A stretch of 64,000 nt of DNA, taken from positions 1 to 64,000 of the forward strand of contig JAMPIV010019064.1 of NCBI GenBank assembly GCA_024509875.1, given 5' to 3'. The notes below the pieces were generated by a model, which saw only the letters and a program-made list of their open reading frames with translations, made no database searches and was not told where the DNA came from. A program made the translations under genes and the position numbers. The DNA is from Oreohelix idahoensis (Eukaryota; Mollusca; Gastropoda; Stylommatophora; Oreohelicidae). This document shows, piece after piece, positions 41,757 to 53,239 of this stretch; position 1 is the stretch's first letter, and each line of letters begins with the position of its first letter.

Positions 41757-43747
41757 AAGAGAGGACCCACCCCTAATTTTCTGCAGAATTTTTGACAATT
41801 TCGCCTTCTCATGAATTGTTGTTGGAAAAATTATATCAAGCGGAACAGAAAAGTAGGCCTATTTGTTTGAATCAGGTCACAAGAACTTAATGTGCAAAAC
41901 TGAAATCTTCATTTCAGTGATAGTCAGCAAGGGTATAGTTGCAGAAGGACTGAATATTTAAAAACGAAGAATAGTTTAATCACTGGCGGAGAGGCGAAGG
42001 GACAGTTTTGACGAAATCGACAGTGTTATTTTGGAAAGTAGCACGAAGAATGAAAAGGCGGTAATCAGTCTTGTTTACCTCGGCGCACTGATATTATGTT
42101 ATTCCGCCCCGTGATGAGTGTGTGCTGATCTGTCGTCAATTTATCTGTGCTGTGTAGTTCGGCATAACTGTTGACACGAAAAATCGTCTGCTGGGTCTTG
42201 TAATGGAATAACAAGGCCATTTTTTTGCGGGTGATCGGCTGAAATCGTAACATCTTGCCTGGAGATGGTGTAAGCAGCGAGAGAGACATTTTCCTTTGCT
42301 ACCCTTTGGACCAGTAGTGAAGAAGATCCGGTTCACCGTACTGAGAGCTGATGTGCACCTAGGAGCTGATTTTAATATTTGACTGTGCTGTGTTACGACG
42401 TGATGCGTGTTGTGTGTGGTATCCATCATTGAGCTGTAACACCGGGACTCCAAGCCGGCGCCTATCTCAAGTGGAGCTGCGGACACAGGATATGTTAAGT
42501 TAAGTTTGTTATTCATTTTTTTAATTTCCAGTCTTCTGTTTACTTGACTTGTGCGTCTGCATATTTTCTTTTATATATATATAGGCTATACTTCTTTTAA
42601 TTAATTTATTTGGTTATTTATTTCTTCCTTGATAAGGTTATTGCCCGGAACTAATAGTTGGTTTTTTGTTGTTGTTTTTTTTTTCTCTCCATTCTTTCTT
42701 CAATAGCATTTTTGCAGATTAATTAACGTTATATTTGAACCCTATGATCTGTTATATTTAAAAGTGTACTAAACTTAGTTTATTTTGATACTAGTTCCTT
42801 TTAGGACGACAAGTTTGCTGCGTCATATCTAGACTTCCTTCTGTCTATTACTTCTACAGTGTACTCGAAACTTATGTTATTTTTATATTAGCTCTTGTTA
42901 TTAGTGAAGCATTTATATATTCATTCCTGTTTGCCCGTGCTGCAGGGTGCACGAGTAGAGCTCTTGGGTTACTTCACTGTCCAGTGTTTTGTTTTTGTTT
43001 TGTTCATATTGTGTGGTAGTATTTAATTTTGATTTTTGTATAAGGGTGATTTTGAGTGGTGAGCACAATCCATCTTTCTTCATTGAAGAAATTTGCCTTG
43101 TGTTGTCTTTAATAAGTTTTGTGAGACAAATTGCGCTGTAGGGAACCCAATCTGTCTAAGATTTGGGGAGTTGTGAAGCCTCGTGTAATTTGTGGAACAA
43201 TTGTTGGCGTTAGTTGTTTGCGTTTAGTTTGTTTACTTATTGTCTTGTATAATAGTCTTTCTTTCGTGGTGTTTTTCTGTCGTGATTCTCAGTCCTTTGC
43301 TCTGCTATCCGTGTATATAAGTTATTTTACGATATCCTGTTTTTGTTCGTTTGATAGGTTTGGGTGTAAATATAAGAACTATTCTTACTTTCCTGGTCTA
43401 TAACTTCCACTCCACCGGCCTATCAGTTGTTGTAGTGTCGTGTGTTCTGTGATTATCATTTCAATCATCATCATCATACCATTTGTGTTAACATAAGCAG
43501 ACACATTTTATTTGGTCTATTACAGTTTGTAATGCCTACAGACTGATAACACAAGAGATTGACCCAGGGTGTAGACCCAGTGTGAAAAGTTGTTCAAAAT
43601 CTGTTGTGTATGACAGACGTTCTTCAGAGGTGAAGGGGCACCCATTATAGTTTTCAGACACCATTTGACTTATCAGGTGGTATACGTTTTTTTTAAATTT
43701 CCTTAATTCATTTTTCCATAGTTATCATAGTTGAAAAATATTGCAGG
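41757..43747 (+). other. E3 untranslated leader (2 kb)
   Basis: Between primer site and Gag ATG there is about 2 kb with no supportable coding frame. It includes T-rich tracts and a (TA)n at about 42573. The leader is unusually long and might contain packaging or splicing signals, which cannot be judged by eye. Confidence 0.5.
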
Positions 43748-44914
43748 ATGACTAGCCTTTTGGATTTTATCACCAAGGGACAGGCAATTGGTAAATCAGG
43801 GGATGAACTTGAATTATGGGCCAAGACAAATTTCTTGGATGCTGAGGAACGGAGGGAACGCAAAGAGGAAAGAGAAATTAGGAAGATTGAGGCTGAAAGG
43901 GAAGCAAAGAAAGTAGAAACAAGGAAAGCTGCTGCGAGTTCTAGACCAGCTTCGAAGGAGTCTACTCGTCCTTTCAAGCTGCGACTCCCATCCTTTGTTG
44001 AGGGCATCGATATGATGGACGTGTATCTAGAAAGGTTTCAACAAGAAGCAGTATCTTGGAAGGTTAAGAAAGAAGATTGGCCAAGTCTGCTCAATAATCT
44101 GCTCACCGGAAGAAGTTTACAATGTGTCTTTGCATTGCCAGTAGAGGATCGCATGAATTATGACACAGTGAAAGAGACACTTCTTCGAAGATTTAGACTG
44201 ACAGCTCAAGGGTACCGTGAAAGATTTAAGGAGGCTATTCCTACAACAAGCAATGACTTTAGTGAGTTTATTGCTGAAATCAAATTGCTGTTCAATAGGT
44301 GGATTGAACTATCAGGTATTGTGAAGGATTTTGATGGGCTAACCGACCTTATGCTACAGGACAAGGTTCTATCGTCTTGCAATCCAGAGTTAGTGGGCTT
44401 TTCTACAAGAGCGAAAGCCAAAAGATATAAATATATTGTGTCAGAGCTAGGGCAGCGGTATGTCAATGTGCATCCAGGAAGGCCGATTCCCAAGCAGATA
44501 GTTGCTCAGACCTTTCCCGCTTGTGTGGCTCAGGATAAAACTGAAAAGATGCCATACATACATCCTCGGGCCCGCAGCTTAGACAGAGATGTTGATAAAG
44601 CTGGTGGAGATAGAAGATGGAACGGGGACAGAAGATATGCTCCTAAGAGACAGTACCCTTCTTTTGGGTCAGGCTACAGTAGACGGGGTGGTTATAAGTG
44701 TGGCTCAAGGCGTCATCTATCTTATCAATGTGGGGAGGGGGACCCAGAGAGGTGTCCCTTCACACCCACAAAGAAGTCCATTGCCACCCAAAGAAAAAAT
44801 TATAATAGCAGTCCAAAGAGAAGCCCTTACAAGCACCAAGAGACGGATTCCAACTGCCCCAATTGTAATGAGAGAAGAAACAGTCGAAAAGGAGAGCTCA
44901 AAGGGAAACACTGA
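43748..44914 (+). CDS. gag: E3 Gag (388 aa)
   Basis: MTSLLDFITKGQAIGKSGDE opens a short N-terminal helix domain shared with E4 (MATLDYFIKQGKALSMEGD). A charged coiled coil is at about 30-65 and a capsid-like block at about 75-260 (FKLRLPSFVEG, YLERFQQEA, LLRRFRLTAQGYRERF). At about 317 the knuckle reads G-Y-K-C...H...C, so the first Cys of a CCHC motif is missing (Gly in its place). A Cys pair, CPNC, lies near the C-terminus. It overlaps the protease frame by more than 300 bases. Confidence 0.88.
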   Translation: MTSLLDFITKGQAIGKSGDELELWAKTNFLDAEERRERKEEREIRKIEAEREAKKVETRKAAASSRPASKESTRPFKLRLPSFVEGIDMMDVYLERFQQEAVSWKVKKEDWPSLLNNLLTGRSLQCVFALPVEDRMNYDTVKETLLRRFRLTAQGYRERFKEAIPTTSNDFSEFIAEIKLLFNRWIELSGIVKDFDGLTDLMLQDKVLSSCNPELVGFSTRAKAKRYKYIVSELGQRYVNVHPGRPIPKQIVAQTFPACVAQDKTEKMPYIHPRARSLDRDVDKAGGDRRWNGDRRYAPKRQYPSFGSGYSRRGGYKCGSRRHLSYQCGEGDPERCPFTPTKKSIATQRKNYNSSPKRSPYKHQETDSNCPNCNERRNSRKGELKGKH

Positions 44915-45395
44915 GCATGCAAATTCAGCTACTGTACTTGATACATTTAATAGCGAGGAGTGTGAGGGGTGCCAGGACCATTGTTCGAGCCTGATGGCAA
45001 GCCTATTTTTAATATGTGGCCACACTTTGCCTTGCCTTTCATCAGTTGATGGGAATGGCACCTTAACTTTACATAAAGGTTTTGTGGAGAATAAACCTGT
45101 ATCTGTTTTGAGGGACACGGGATGTACGACCATTGGAATTAGGAAGACAATTAGAAAGGATACTTATTATAGTGGAAAGAAAGCAAAATGCATTACATTA
45201 GGTGGTAAGGTCGAGTACTATCCATTGGCGGTTGTGCAGATCGACACCCCTTTCTTGCCGGGTAGACTTCGAGTATGCGTCCTTGATTCTCCCATCGCTG
45301 ATCTCATTATTGGAATGTTAATGGGGTTCATGATTGCACCAGTCAGGATATTGAGGAGTGGGAAAATGGGCATGAGTTGGTTGCTAATGCAGTAA
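44589..45395 (+). CDS. E3 protease frame
   Basis: A 268-codon open frame whose true protease part starts at about residue 125. LFLICGHTLPCL is followed by GNGTLTLHKGF, the catalytic VLRDTGCTTIGI (DTG) and SPIADLIIG. The frame is offset by one base relative to Gag; a +1 shift somewhere in the overlap would be needed. Near 45312 a one-base loss breaks the continuation, because another frame then reads HELVANAVMTRAQ, the linker to integrase. The amino acids before about residue 110 are antisense-like noise over Gag. Confidence 0.75.
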   Translation: MLIKLVEIEDGTGTEDMLLRDSTLLLGQATVDGVVISVAQGVIYLINVGRGTQRGVPSHPQRSPLPPKEKIIIAVQREALTSTKRRIPTAPIVMREETVEKESSKGNTEHANSATVLDTFNSEECEGCQDHCSSLMASLFLICGHTLPCLSSVDGNGTLTLHKGFVENKPVSVLRDTGCTTIGIRKTIRKDTYYSGKKAKCITLGGKVEYYPLAVVQIDTPFLPGRLRVCVLDSPIADLIIGMLMGFMIAPVRILRSGKMGMSWLLMQ

Positions 45396-45464
45396 TGACG
45401 AGGGCTCAGACTAAGGCTGAGGATTCAAATATTATGATATCGCAACCCAATAATATCCCTTTGG

Positions 45465-47291
45465 GTGCCTACGGTTGCTGGAATTACAGCATCTGATTTT
45501 GTAGACATGCAGAGGAAAGACATTTCACTTCTGCCTTTGTTTCAGTTGGCTGAGTCTAAGAACATACGGCATACCAAGTCTGCTCGATACTGGTTTGAGG
45601 TTAGGAACTCCATTCTAATCAGATGCTTTGCAGAGCAACATTCAGTCATTACACAAGTGGTTATTCCAGTGGAACTGAAGAATACAGTGTTAAGGACAGC
45701 ACATGACATCCCTTTTGCAGGTCACATGGGTATTGCAAGAACTCGCTGTAGAGTGTTGTCCCAGTTTTACTGGCGTGGATACAATAAGGATGTGAAGGTT
45801 TACTGTCGGTCGTGTAAAGTGTGTCAGAAGACAAGCCAGAAAGGAAGGACTCCCAAGGCACCGTTAGTAGCAACAGATTTGGCATTTCGCCCTTTTCAGA
45901 AGGTTGCAATAGACATTATTGGGCCCCTTCCAGTTATGTCTGATCGAGGGTATAGATTTATTCTAACATTAGTTGATCTATGTACGAGGTGGCCGGAAGC
46001 ATTGCCAATGAAATCCATCACATCAAAGGATATAGCAGAGGCTCTAATGAGCTTATTTAGCAGATTAGGATTTCCTGAAGAGATTTTGTCTGACAGGGGC
46101 CGGCAATTCATTTCAGAAGAGATGAAACACATATCTAAACTGTTAGACATAGCCCAAGTGTTCACCACCCCGTATCATCCTCAGAGCAATGGGGTCTGCG
46201 AGCGGTTCAATGGAACACTGAAAAGAATGCTAGGTAAGGTGACAGGAGATTTTCCACAGTTGTGGGATAGATACCTACCGGGAGTTTTGTTTGCATACAG
46301 AGAGATGCCACAAGAGAGCACAGGATTCTCACCGTTTGAGCTAGTATTTGGCGCAAATCCTCAGGGTCCAATGAAAATTTTGAGAGACTTACTGACCGGG
46401 AATTACGCTGATGATAGCGTTAGGTCAAGTTATGAGTATGTCATTGACTTGCGAGAACGCATAATTACATCGTGTTCGATAGCACGTGAGGCATTACAGA
46501 CATCGGGTGCAAGGTATAGAGCATACGCCAATAGGAATAGCAAACTTGTATCCCTCAGTCCTGGCAGCGAGGTATGGTTGCTGCTACCTACCAAGGAGAA
46601 TCACCTGCTAGTGAACTGGCAAGGTCCATTTCAAGTAAAGAAACAGATTACCGATGTGGATTATCTGATATTAGTCCGAGGGAAGGAGAAGATTTTCCAT
46701 ATTAATATGCTAAAACCATATGTAGTACGTCCAACTGAACTGGAACCAGTCGTGAACGCTGTTCGTGATAGTACAGTTACTGTAGCTAGTGCAGCAGTCA
46801 TCGAGGAAGATGGAGAGAAAGGAGAGGAGGTCAATCTCCAGATCCCACTATTGCCATTGGTTGCTTCAGAATCATGGGGAGATGTAGAGGTCTCTGCATC
46901 TCTACCACAGCATCAGAGGAAACAGGTGAAGTCACTGCTGTGCGAATTTCAAGATGTACTCACAGATATTCCTGGAAGAACTGATTTAGTTGAGCATGAT
47001 AATAAACTGACCTATGGAGAGCCCATCCGGGTGAGACCATATCCTATTCCACTACATTATACTTCTGCTGTTGAAAAAGAAGTGAATGATATGTTACGCT
47101 TAGGTGTTATCTCCCCATCTGAATCATCATACTCATTTCCCATGGTCATCGTGCGGAAGAAGGATAAATCCCTACGTATATGTATAGACTTCCGCCGCTT
47201 GAATAGTGTCACAGTGATAGATGCGGAACCTATGCCCAACCAAGAGGTCCTCCTATCCCAAATAGCGGGGCAAAGTATTTTACCAAACTAG
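45465..47291 (+). CDS. pol: E3 integrase and RT N-terminus (608 aa)
   Basis: Zinc domain H80, H87, C117, C120; catalytic D150 (AIDIIGPL), D210 (LSDRGRQF), E246 (NGVCERFNG), DD35E spacing; GPF at 387-389. RT fingers follow: YPIPLHYTSAVEKEV, then GVISPSESSYSFPMV and LRICIDFRRLNSV. The frame ends at 47291 because a G appears lost from a G run near 47268; another frame continues with the catalytic FTKLDLSRGYWQIP. Integrase is again upstream of RT. Confidence 0.93.
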   Translation: MPTVAGITASDFVDMQRKDISLLPLFQLAESKNIRHTKSARYWFEVRNSILIRCFAEQHSVITQVVIPVELKNTVLRTAHDIPFAGHMGIARTRCRVLSQFYWRGYNKDVKVYCRSCKVCQKTSQKGRTPKAPLVATDLAFRPFQKVAIDIIGPLPVMSDRGYRFILTLVDLCTRWPEALPMKSITSKDIAEALMSLFSRLGFPEEILSDRGRQFISEEMKHISKLLDIAQVFTTPYHPQSNGVCERFNGTLKRMLGKVTGDFPQLWDRYLPGVLFAYREMPQESTGFSPFELVFGANPQGPMKILRDLLTGNYADDSVRSSYEYVIDLRERIITSCSIAREALQTSGARYRAYANRNSKLVSLSPGSEVWLLLPTKENHLLVNWQGPFQVKKQITDVDYLILVRGKEKIFHINMLKPYVVRPTELEPVVNAVRDSTVTVASAAVIEEDGEKGEEVNLQIPLLPLVASESWGDVEVSASLPQHQRKQVKSLLCEFQDVLTDIPGRTDLVEHDNKLTYGEPIRVRPYPIPLHYTSAVEKEVNDMLRLGVISPSESSYSFPMVIVRKKDKSLRICIDFRRLNSVTVIDAEPMPNQEVLLSQIAGQSILPN

Positions 47292-47853
47292 ACTTATCGA
47301 GGGGGTATTGGCAAATTCCCTTAGCAGAAGGCGCTAGGCCACTTACAGCATTTTGTACCCCTCAGGGTCTTTTCCAGTTTAATTATATGTGCTTTGGACT
47401 GGTGAATGCCCCTGCAACTTTTGTGAGAATGATGAGAATGCTTTTGAGGGGACAGAAGGATGTTATCACATATATTGATGACATCTGTTTGTTTCATGAC
47501 ACGTGGGAAGAACATGTAGAGGGATTGAAGTCACTGTTATCATGCCTTCGGGTGCATCACCTTACAGCAAGACCCAGTAAGATTAAGGTGGGGTTTCAGG
47601 AGTTAACATTTCTGGGGTATGTGGTAGGACAGGGTGTTTTAAAACCAGTTGATCAGACAGTTGGAAGAATTTTGAATTTGCAACCTCCAAAAACAAAGAA
47701 ACAAGTACGTAGTTTACTCGGTCTGATAAATTTTTATCATAAATTTATCCCCAGGTTCTCTTCATTGTCAGCGGCTCTAACATCACTCACTAAAAAGGGC
47801 ACGCCAAACAGAGTAGTCTGGACTGAAGAGTGTGATAGAGCACTGAGGAACAT
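47269..47853 (+). pseudogene. E3 RT palm and thumb, cut by E4
   Basis: After the frameshift: LDLSRGYWQIPL, MCFGLVNAPATF, TYIDDICLF (YIDD), LTARPSKIKV, RSLLGLINFYHKFIPRFSSL. The frame is cut at 47853 by the E4 LTR, inside the segment preceding RNase H, and resumes at 55703. Confidence 0.92.
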
Positions 47854-48493
47854 TGTGGTGTCTGCCCATGCACACCACATGTTGGATTTATTGAGTTTGA
47901 GTCAGTGCTGATAAATGCGGCACTATTTGGAATATTGAAAATAAAGCGCACCGGAAAATGAGAGAAAAGAGATGTTTATAATGTGTATGGCCAAGGTGTT
48001 AAGAAAAAAAACCTTGAGCTTTGTGGCCGCTGTGTTTTCTTGTAAGTTCCATTGGGAACATATTGCGAAGTGTTCACCTTTCTAAATGGATGTGGTTTGT
48101 ACAAGAGGAGGAATACTCTTGGCATATGATTAATACTGTATTGATGAGGTTTGGTAATTAAGGATTAATCTTGACGAACGCTTCTGTATGCTACAAGGAA
48201 TATACGTTATTAAAGGATGTTGAGTTCGTTAAAAAGGAAGACTGTTTTAGTTCGTCATTGGTGATTGGGTCAGTTAAAGAACCCACATGTATGTTGTTGA
48301 GTATGGAATAAAACTATAATCGTTGGGTCACCCTGGACGTAACAGAATAACGAGCATTATTATGAAACAACAGCAGGAGTAATCAAATATACATTAACAT
48401 AATCAACATATACTTGAACTGTGGACAGGGGTAGCAATTTATCTGAAATAATCAAAACGAACCCACAATATATTCAAACAGCGCCCCACCACA
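47854..48493 (+). repeat. E4 5-prime LTR (640 bp)
   Basis: TGTGGTGTCTGCCC to GCCCCACCACA. Collinear with 55047-55697 but with many one- or two-base indels, while the last ~80 bases are identical. Confidence 0.93.
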
Positions 48494-48497
48494 GATA

Positions 48498-48526
48498 TGG
48501 GAGGCTGTCGTCCGTTGGATTTGAAG
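48498..48526 (+). promoter_or_regulatory. E4 candidate primer binding site, tRNA-Pro-like with insertions
   Basis: Five bases after the LTR: TGGGAGGCTGTCGTCCGTTG then GATTTGAAG. It follows the tRNA-Pro complement (TGGGGGCTCGTCCGGGATTTGAAC) in order, with insertions of A, GT and TT. Indels of this sort could be sequence error or decay. Confidence 0.5.
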
Positions 48527-49926
48527 GACATTTGAAGGTTGCTCAAGTTATTGGCAGACAGAGTCCTTTGTTGGGACAATATCGGGAAGTTTGATCAATC
48601 TATCGCTGTTCAACAATGAACATTTTATGCAGAGACAGCTGTTGGAATGCAACTTTGTGCAGACATGAAATTTACAATATTCGTATACTAGGTCATGCCC
48701 AGACCTGGTACCTTACTTGAGGATCAGAAAAAAAACATTATATCCATGACGAAATCGTTCACGCTTATTTACCATGAGAGGGATGCTATACCAATCTGAC
48801 GAATATCTTCACGGGAGAAATATGAATCTGGGATTTTACGAGGAGGTCGTTTCGCTGGACAAGTGGACTCGGAAGTACTAGATCAAACCATTAGGACATT
48901 GATAAGGTCACCTCATCAGTTTATTCGGTCACTCGTTGGAAATTAACATTTCGTTTCTATCATTATATATTGACACTATCTCTGCAATGTGTCTCACACG
49001 AGTGAAGGTCGGACATTTTCGACGTTGAATTCATGTCCAAGAGTCCTAGTTAACTGAATAATTAGTGAACGATTCAATGTGATATTGCGTAGAACGATGC
49101 ATTGGAGTTACATCGTGGAGTGGATACTCATGGTCGATTCAGATAATTGATGTTTTTGTAACGTCATGGTTGTTGGTCCTATCATTGTTGGGCAAATCTC
49201 GCTTCTTTTGTGTTATATGTTTCTTTTCTTTGTCTCTTGCGGGGCGCCTGTTTAGGAGGCATTTTTACGTTTCAGTGTCGTATTTCTATAGGTTGATTGC
49301 ATTAATTTCTTTCAGGGATTCAGCATTTAGTGCTGTCGTGATTACCGCTCTGTTTGAAATTAAGGCTTTCATGCGTGTTAGCTGTGCTGTGATTTGTCGT
49401 ATTTTTTTAAATTTCAATTTTGTTTGGAAATTTAGTCTGGCGTGGGTCTTTCCTGGCTATCTTTTGTAAAATTTACATTAATGGTAAAAGTGATTTGTCG
49501 TTTTGTCTCGTTTATTACTGGTGGAAACTTTAATTTTTTTTTTTTGTCTTAGAATTTTTGACTATTTACAATTTTGTCGTTTCCTTATTTTGTTTCCATC
49601 CATGTCTTTCGTTATTCATGGCATGTGATAATTTTCCTTTGCAGCATACATATGATTCATTATTTATTGATCAACTATAATACAATAATATTGCTTGTTA
49701 TATATCCTACGATTCTTGTGGATAACAAGAAGCATAATCATACACGATAATTATATCACGTCTAAGTGAGTTGTGCAGGTGATATAGTTATATATATATA
49801 TATATATATTCACATTGTGACTACACCAATCAGACACACTATCCCATAGTGTGATGAACTAAGTAAGGCAGAGGATAACATAGATATTGATTTATTGTTT
49901 ATAAAAGTTATACTTCTTAGTATACT
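48527..49926 (+). other. E4 untranslated leader (1.4 kb)
   Basis: No supportable coding frame. It contains a short (TA)n at about 49792-49811 and T-rich tracts. Comparable in position to the long leader of E3. Confidence 0.5.
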
Positions 49927-51219
49927 ATGGCGACTCTTGACTATTTTATTAAACAAGGAAAGGCACTGAGTATGGAAGGTGATATTTTAAAAAATTTTGC
50001 TTTGACTGCATATGAAAAAGCAGAGGCAAAAGAAGAAAGAGAAAAAAATGAGAAAAAAGAAAGAGAAGAAAGGGAATTTTCTATGGCGCAAGAAAAAGCA
50101 AATAAGGAAGAAAGAATTCGTATGGCAGAAATCGCTGCGGAACGAGAGAAAATGGAACATGAAAAGGCAAATTGTTTAGCTGAAATTGCTGCCGAGGAGG
50201 CAAAATTTGAAAGGGAGAAAGCTTTTGAGGTTGAGAAACTTCGTTTTCAACAACATCATGTTTCCCATGATTCTGATAGTAATGGTTCATCGAAGAAGGC
50301 AATCACAACCCCTAATTTTAATTTAAGACTACCACCCTTTTCTCCTCCTCACGACGATATAAGTTTTTATTTATTAAGATTTCAGGAAAGAGTCTCTTGC
50401 TTAAATATTGATAAAGATTCGTGGTCTGGTGTTTTTTCGGGTCTCCTCACAGGTGATGCAGTTGGGGTCTATCTGGGTATAGACCAAGATAAAAGACATG
50501 ATTTTCAGGTCGTAAAGGCAGCATTTATACGCAGATATGGTCTGGATCAGGAAGGCTATAGACAAAAGTTTCGATCCATGTTGCCGGTAGAGGGTAAAAA
50601 TTTTGAGGATTTTGTTTCCTCCATAAAACTATGTCTCCAAAGATGGGTTGAACAGGCTTCTATCCCTAAAACTTTTGAAGGATTATGTGATCTCTTATTA
50701 AGAGATAAAATTGTTTCTTCGGTAAACCAGGATATTGTATCATTCTTACAAGAACGTAATCCGACTAGTATCGAGGAAATGGAAAAATTAGGTCAACAAT
50801 TTTCCGTTGCTCATCCAAACTTGTCATTGAGCAGAGCAAAAGTCTTGGACTCATCTACTGCGTGTGCTGCGACGCACGGGAGATCGCGCACTCGTAGTTT
50901 AGATAGACGATATAATCATAGAGAAAATAATCACACATCCTATAGGGGTAAATATAATTTTTACCATAATCGCTCTCACCTTCACGGGGTAGAGACAGGC
51001 ATAATTTCAACAATTATAACAATAACCAATGGTATCGAAATAACCAGTATTCACACAACAAATATACTGACAATCATAATTTGTCACCGCGGGGTGGCCA
51101 TTATGACAGGGACAACAATGGACATTCTCATTCAGACAATTTTTCAGATCGCAGAAGATCTCACTTCGTTAGAAGTCATAATAGAGCACGCTCACAAGCC
51201 AATGCTTGTCAGACGGTAG
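49927..51219 (+). CDS. gag: E4 Gag (430 aa open frame)
   Basis: MATLDYFIKQGKALSMEGD matches the E3 Gag start. A long charged coiled coil (about 30-115, rich in E, K, A, R) is followed by a capsid-like block (about 130-300: FNLRLPPFSPPHDDISFYLL, then RRYGLDQEGYRQKF). After about residue 355 the frame shifts. The original C-terminus continues in the frame at 51081-51284 (SPRGGHYDRDNNGHSHSDN), rich in Asn, His, Arg and Asp. I see no CCHC knuckle in either frame, unlike E1, E2 and E5. Confidence 0.88.
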   Translation: MATLDYFIKQGKALSMEGDILKNFALTAYEKAEAKEEREKNEKKEREEREFSMAQEKANKEERIRMAEIAAEREKMEHEKANCLAEIAAEEAKFEREKAFEVEKLRFQQHHVSHDSDSNGSSKKAITTPNFNLRLPPFSPPHDDISFYLLRFQERVSCLNIDKDSWSGVFSGLLTGDAVGVYLGIDQDKRHDFQVVKAAFIRRYGLDQEGYRQKFRSMLPVEGKNFEDFVSSIKLCLQRWVEQASIPKTFEGLCDLLLRDKIVSSVNQDIVSFLQERNPTSIEEMEKLGQQFSVAHPNLSLSRAKVLDSSTACAATHGRSRTRSLDRRYNHRENNHTSYRGKYNFYHNRSHLHGVETGIISTIITITNGIEITSIHTTNILTIIICHRGVAIMTGTTMDILIQTIFQIAEDLTSLEVIIEHAHKPMLVRR

Positions 51220-51318
51220 ATAGAAATGTCAGTAATGATATTCATTCAACCAATAATCACGCAATGCGTGTAACGTTGATTTAGAAAAAAAAATTCTAAT
51301 AATTGTCAGAATGTAAGA

Positions 51319-51525
51319 ATGTTATTTCAACCTGGAGCTACACCACGGCTTAAATGTGGACATGTCTTACCAGTGTTGTCATCTTATGACGGTGTTGGTA
51401 CTCTCACTTTACATAATGGGTTTTTGTTTAACACTCCAATTAAAATTTTAAGGGACATGGGTTGCACAACTGTCGGGATAAGAAGGTCGTTAATCCCTCC
51501 GTCGTATTTCACTGGAAGTCAGTGA
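51319..51525 (+). pseudogene. E4 protease fragment
   Basis: KCGHVLPVLSSYDG, then GVGTLTLHNGF and ILRDMGCTTVGIRR align with the E3 protease. The catalytic triad reads DMG instead of DTG. Further conserved residues are lost after 51525 by indels. Confidence 0.78.
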
Positions 51526-52029
51526 TAATGCATAACTTTTGGAGGCACGGTAGAGGTATATCCCATGGACCGACGTAACAATTACCACGCCATTCTTTAC
51601 TGGGGAAAGTTCGTGTATGTGTTCTCACCAGCCTTGCTGTGACATGATTTTTGGGAAACATAAAGGGTATAAAAGAATGTTCTTACTGATGAAATTTTCT
51701 GCAATGGGAAAGAGAATATATCTTTCTTTATCACAATGCTGTGACTACTAGAGCACAGTTGGTTTGCAGAAGCAAATGAAACTTAATGATAGCAATAATA
51801 TCCCACACATGACAACAAGTCATTACATAGATAAAAATGCATTCATTAACCAACAAAAAAGATGACTCTTCTTTGGGGACGTTTATTCACTTTAAGCTAC
51901 GGCTAAAAACTATTACACAGACAAATAATGCCAGACATTGGTATCCAATTTCATGACAATATTTTGATTACGTTGTTTTGACAATTATTCGTTCAGTACT
52001 TCAGACAAAATTGTAGTACCTACGTCATT

Positions 52030-53110
52030 TCGATCACTATGTTTTATCTAATATGCACATGATGTTCCTTTTGCGGGTCATATGGGGATTTGCCCGCACT
52101 GCTTATAGATTGATGGCACATTTTTTTCTTCGCCAGGGGTCCATAAGGACGTCGCAACGTTTTGTATATCATGGCACTGTTTGTCAGGGAGTTGCACGGA
52201 AGGTGCAGTGCGCATCAGTTTGCACCTCCTACAGACCACAGATATTCTGGTGCGGTCCTTTTTTATAGATGGCTGTCGTACATATATCGGGGCCTCTTCG
52301 GTGTTATCATCCAGAGGATTCAGCTTCATCTTATCCGGGTGTATCGATCTATGCACCAGATGGCCTGAAGCCATACCTGTTAAGTCCACAACAACAATGT
52401 CGGTGACTGATGCACTATTATCGATATTTTCACGTATCCGATTTCCTGAAGAGCTTCTGTCAGATCATGGCACGCAATTCACTTCAGGTATGTTCTCGGA
52501 AATTTGTGATGTGCTTCACATCCGTCATTCATTGAGTGCTAGATTAAATCCGCAATCAAACGGAGTTGTAGAACGCTGGAAATCTACATTAACACAGATG
52601 TTGGGCAAAAAGTAACACAACAATGTGTTTCCCATGATTGGAGACCGTTTTGATACAGCGGTTCTCTTTGCGTATAGAGAAGTTCCTAATCGTTCAAACC
52701 GGGATTCTCACCATTTCAATTAGTTTTTACGGGGCTAATATAAGAGGACCAATGTCTATCTGACCTGATTTGGTGATAACAAATGGTGATAATACGATTA
52801 CGAAATCTAGTCCACCAATATGTCACAGATCTACGCCAATGCAGTTTGTGGACGCATGTGAAATCGCGACTGAAGCATCATAAAATTAGCAAAATATAAG
52901 ACTCGTGGTCGCGTATTAATCGTGATAGAAGATTAACATCATTATCGATAAACGATGAAGTTTTTGTTCTCTTGCCCACTTAAAGGTGATCATTTGTTGG
53001 TTACGTGGCAAAGGTCCTTTTAAAGTTGTGGCTAAGAAAAACGACGTAGATTACATCATCGACATTCGGGGTAAAGAAAATATAAAATAACATTCCACAC
53101 TAACATGTTA
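52030..53110 (+). pseudogene. E4 integrase, frameshifted
   Basis: The zinc domain is split over frames near 52050-52200 (MGICRTAYR sense, then CTVCQGVARK). The catalytic core at 52181-52615 shows IDLCTRWPEAIPVKS, SDHGTQFTSG (second Asp) and NGVVERWKSTL (Glu). The GPF-like module is broken at about 52960-53090. Same arrangement and motif spacing as E3 integrase. Confidence 0.85.
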
Positions 53111-53239
53111 CACACCGTACTTTGCCCTCGACCTCTTCCACGTCAAACATATTTGGGAGGGAATCTATCATCAAAATCAAATCTCCGCAACTGGCATCAA
53201 TTGCTTTAGGTTGATGAAAGTAAGCAACTAGGTTCAGCG

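Noticed and set aside
44589..44914. N-terminal 100 residues of the E3 protease frame as a real domain
   Set aside because: This part overlaps Gag in another frame and shows no conserved motif; only the portion downstream of Gag is protease.
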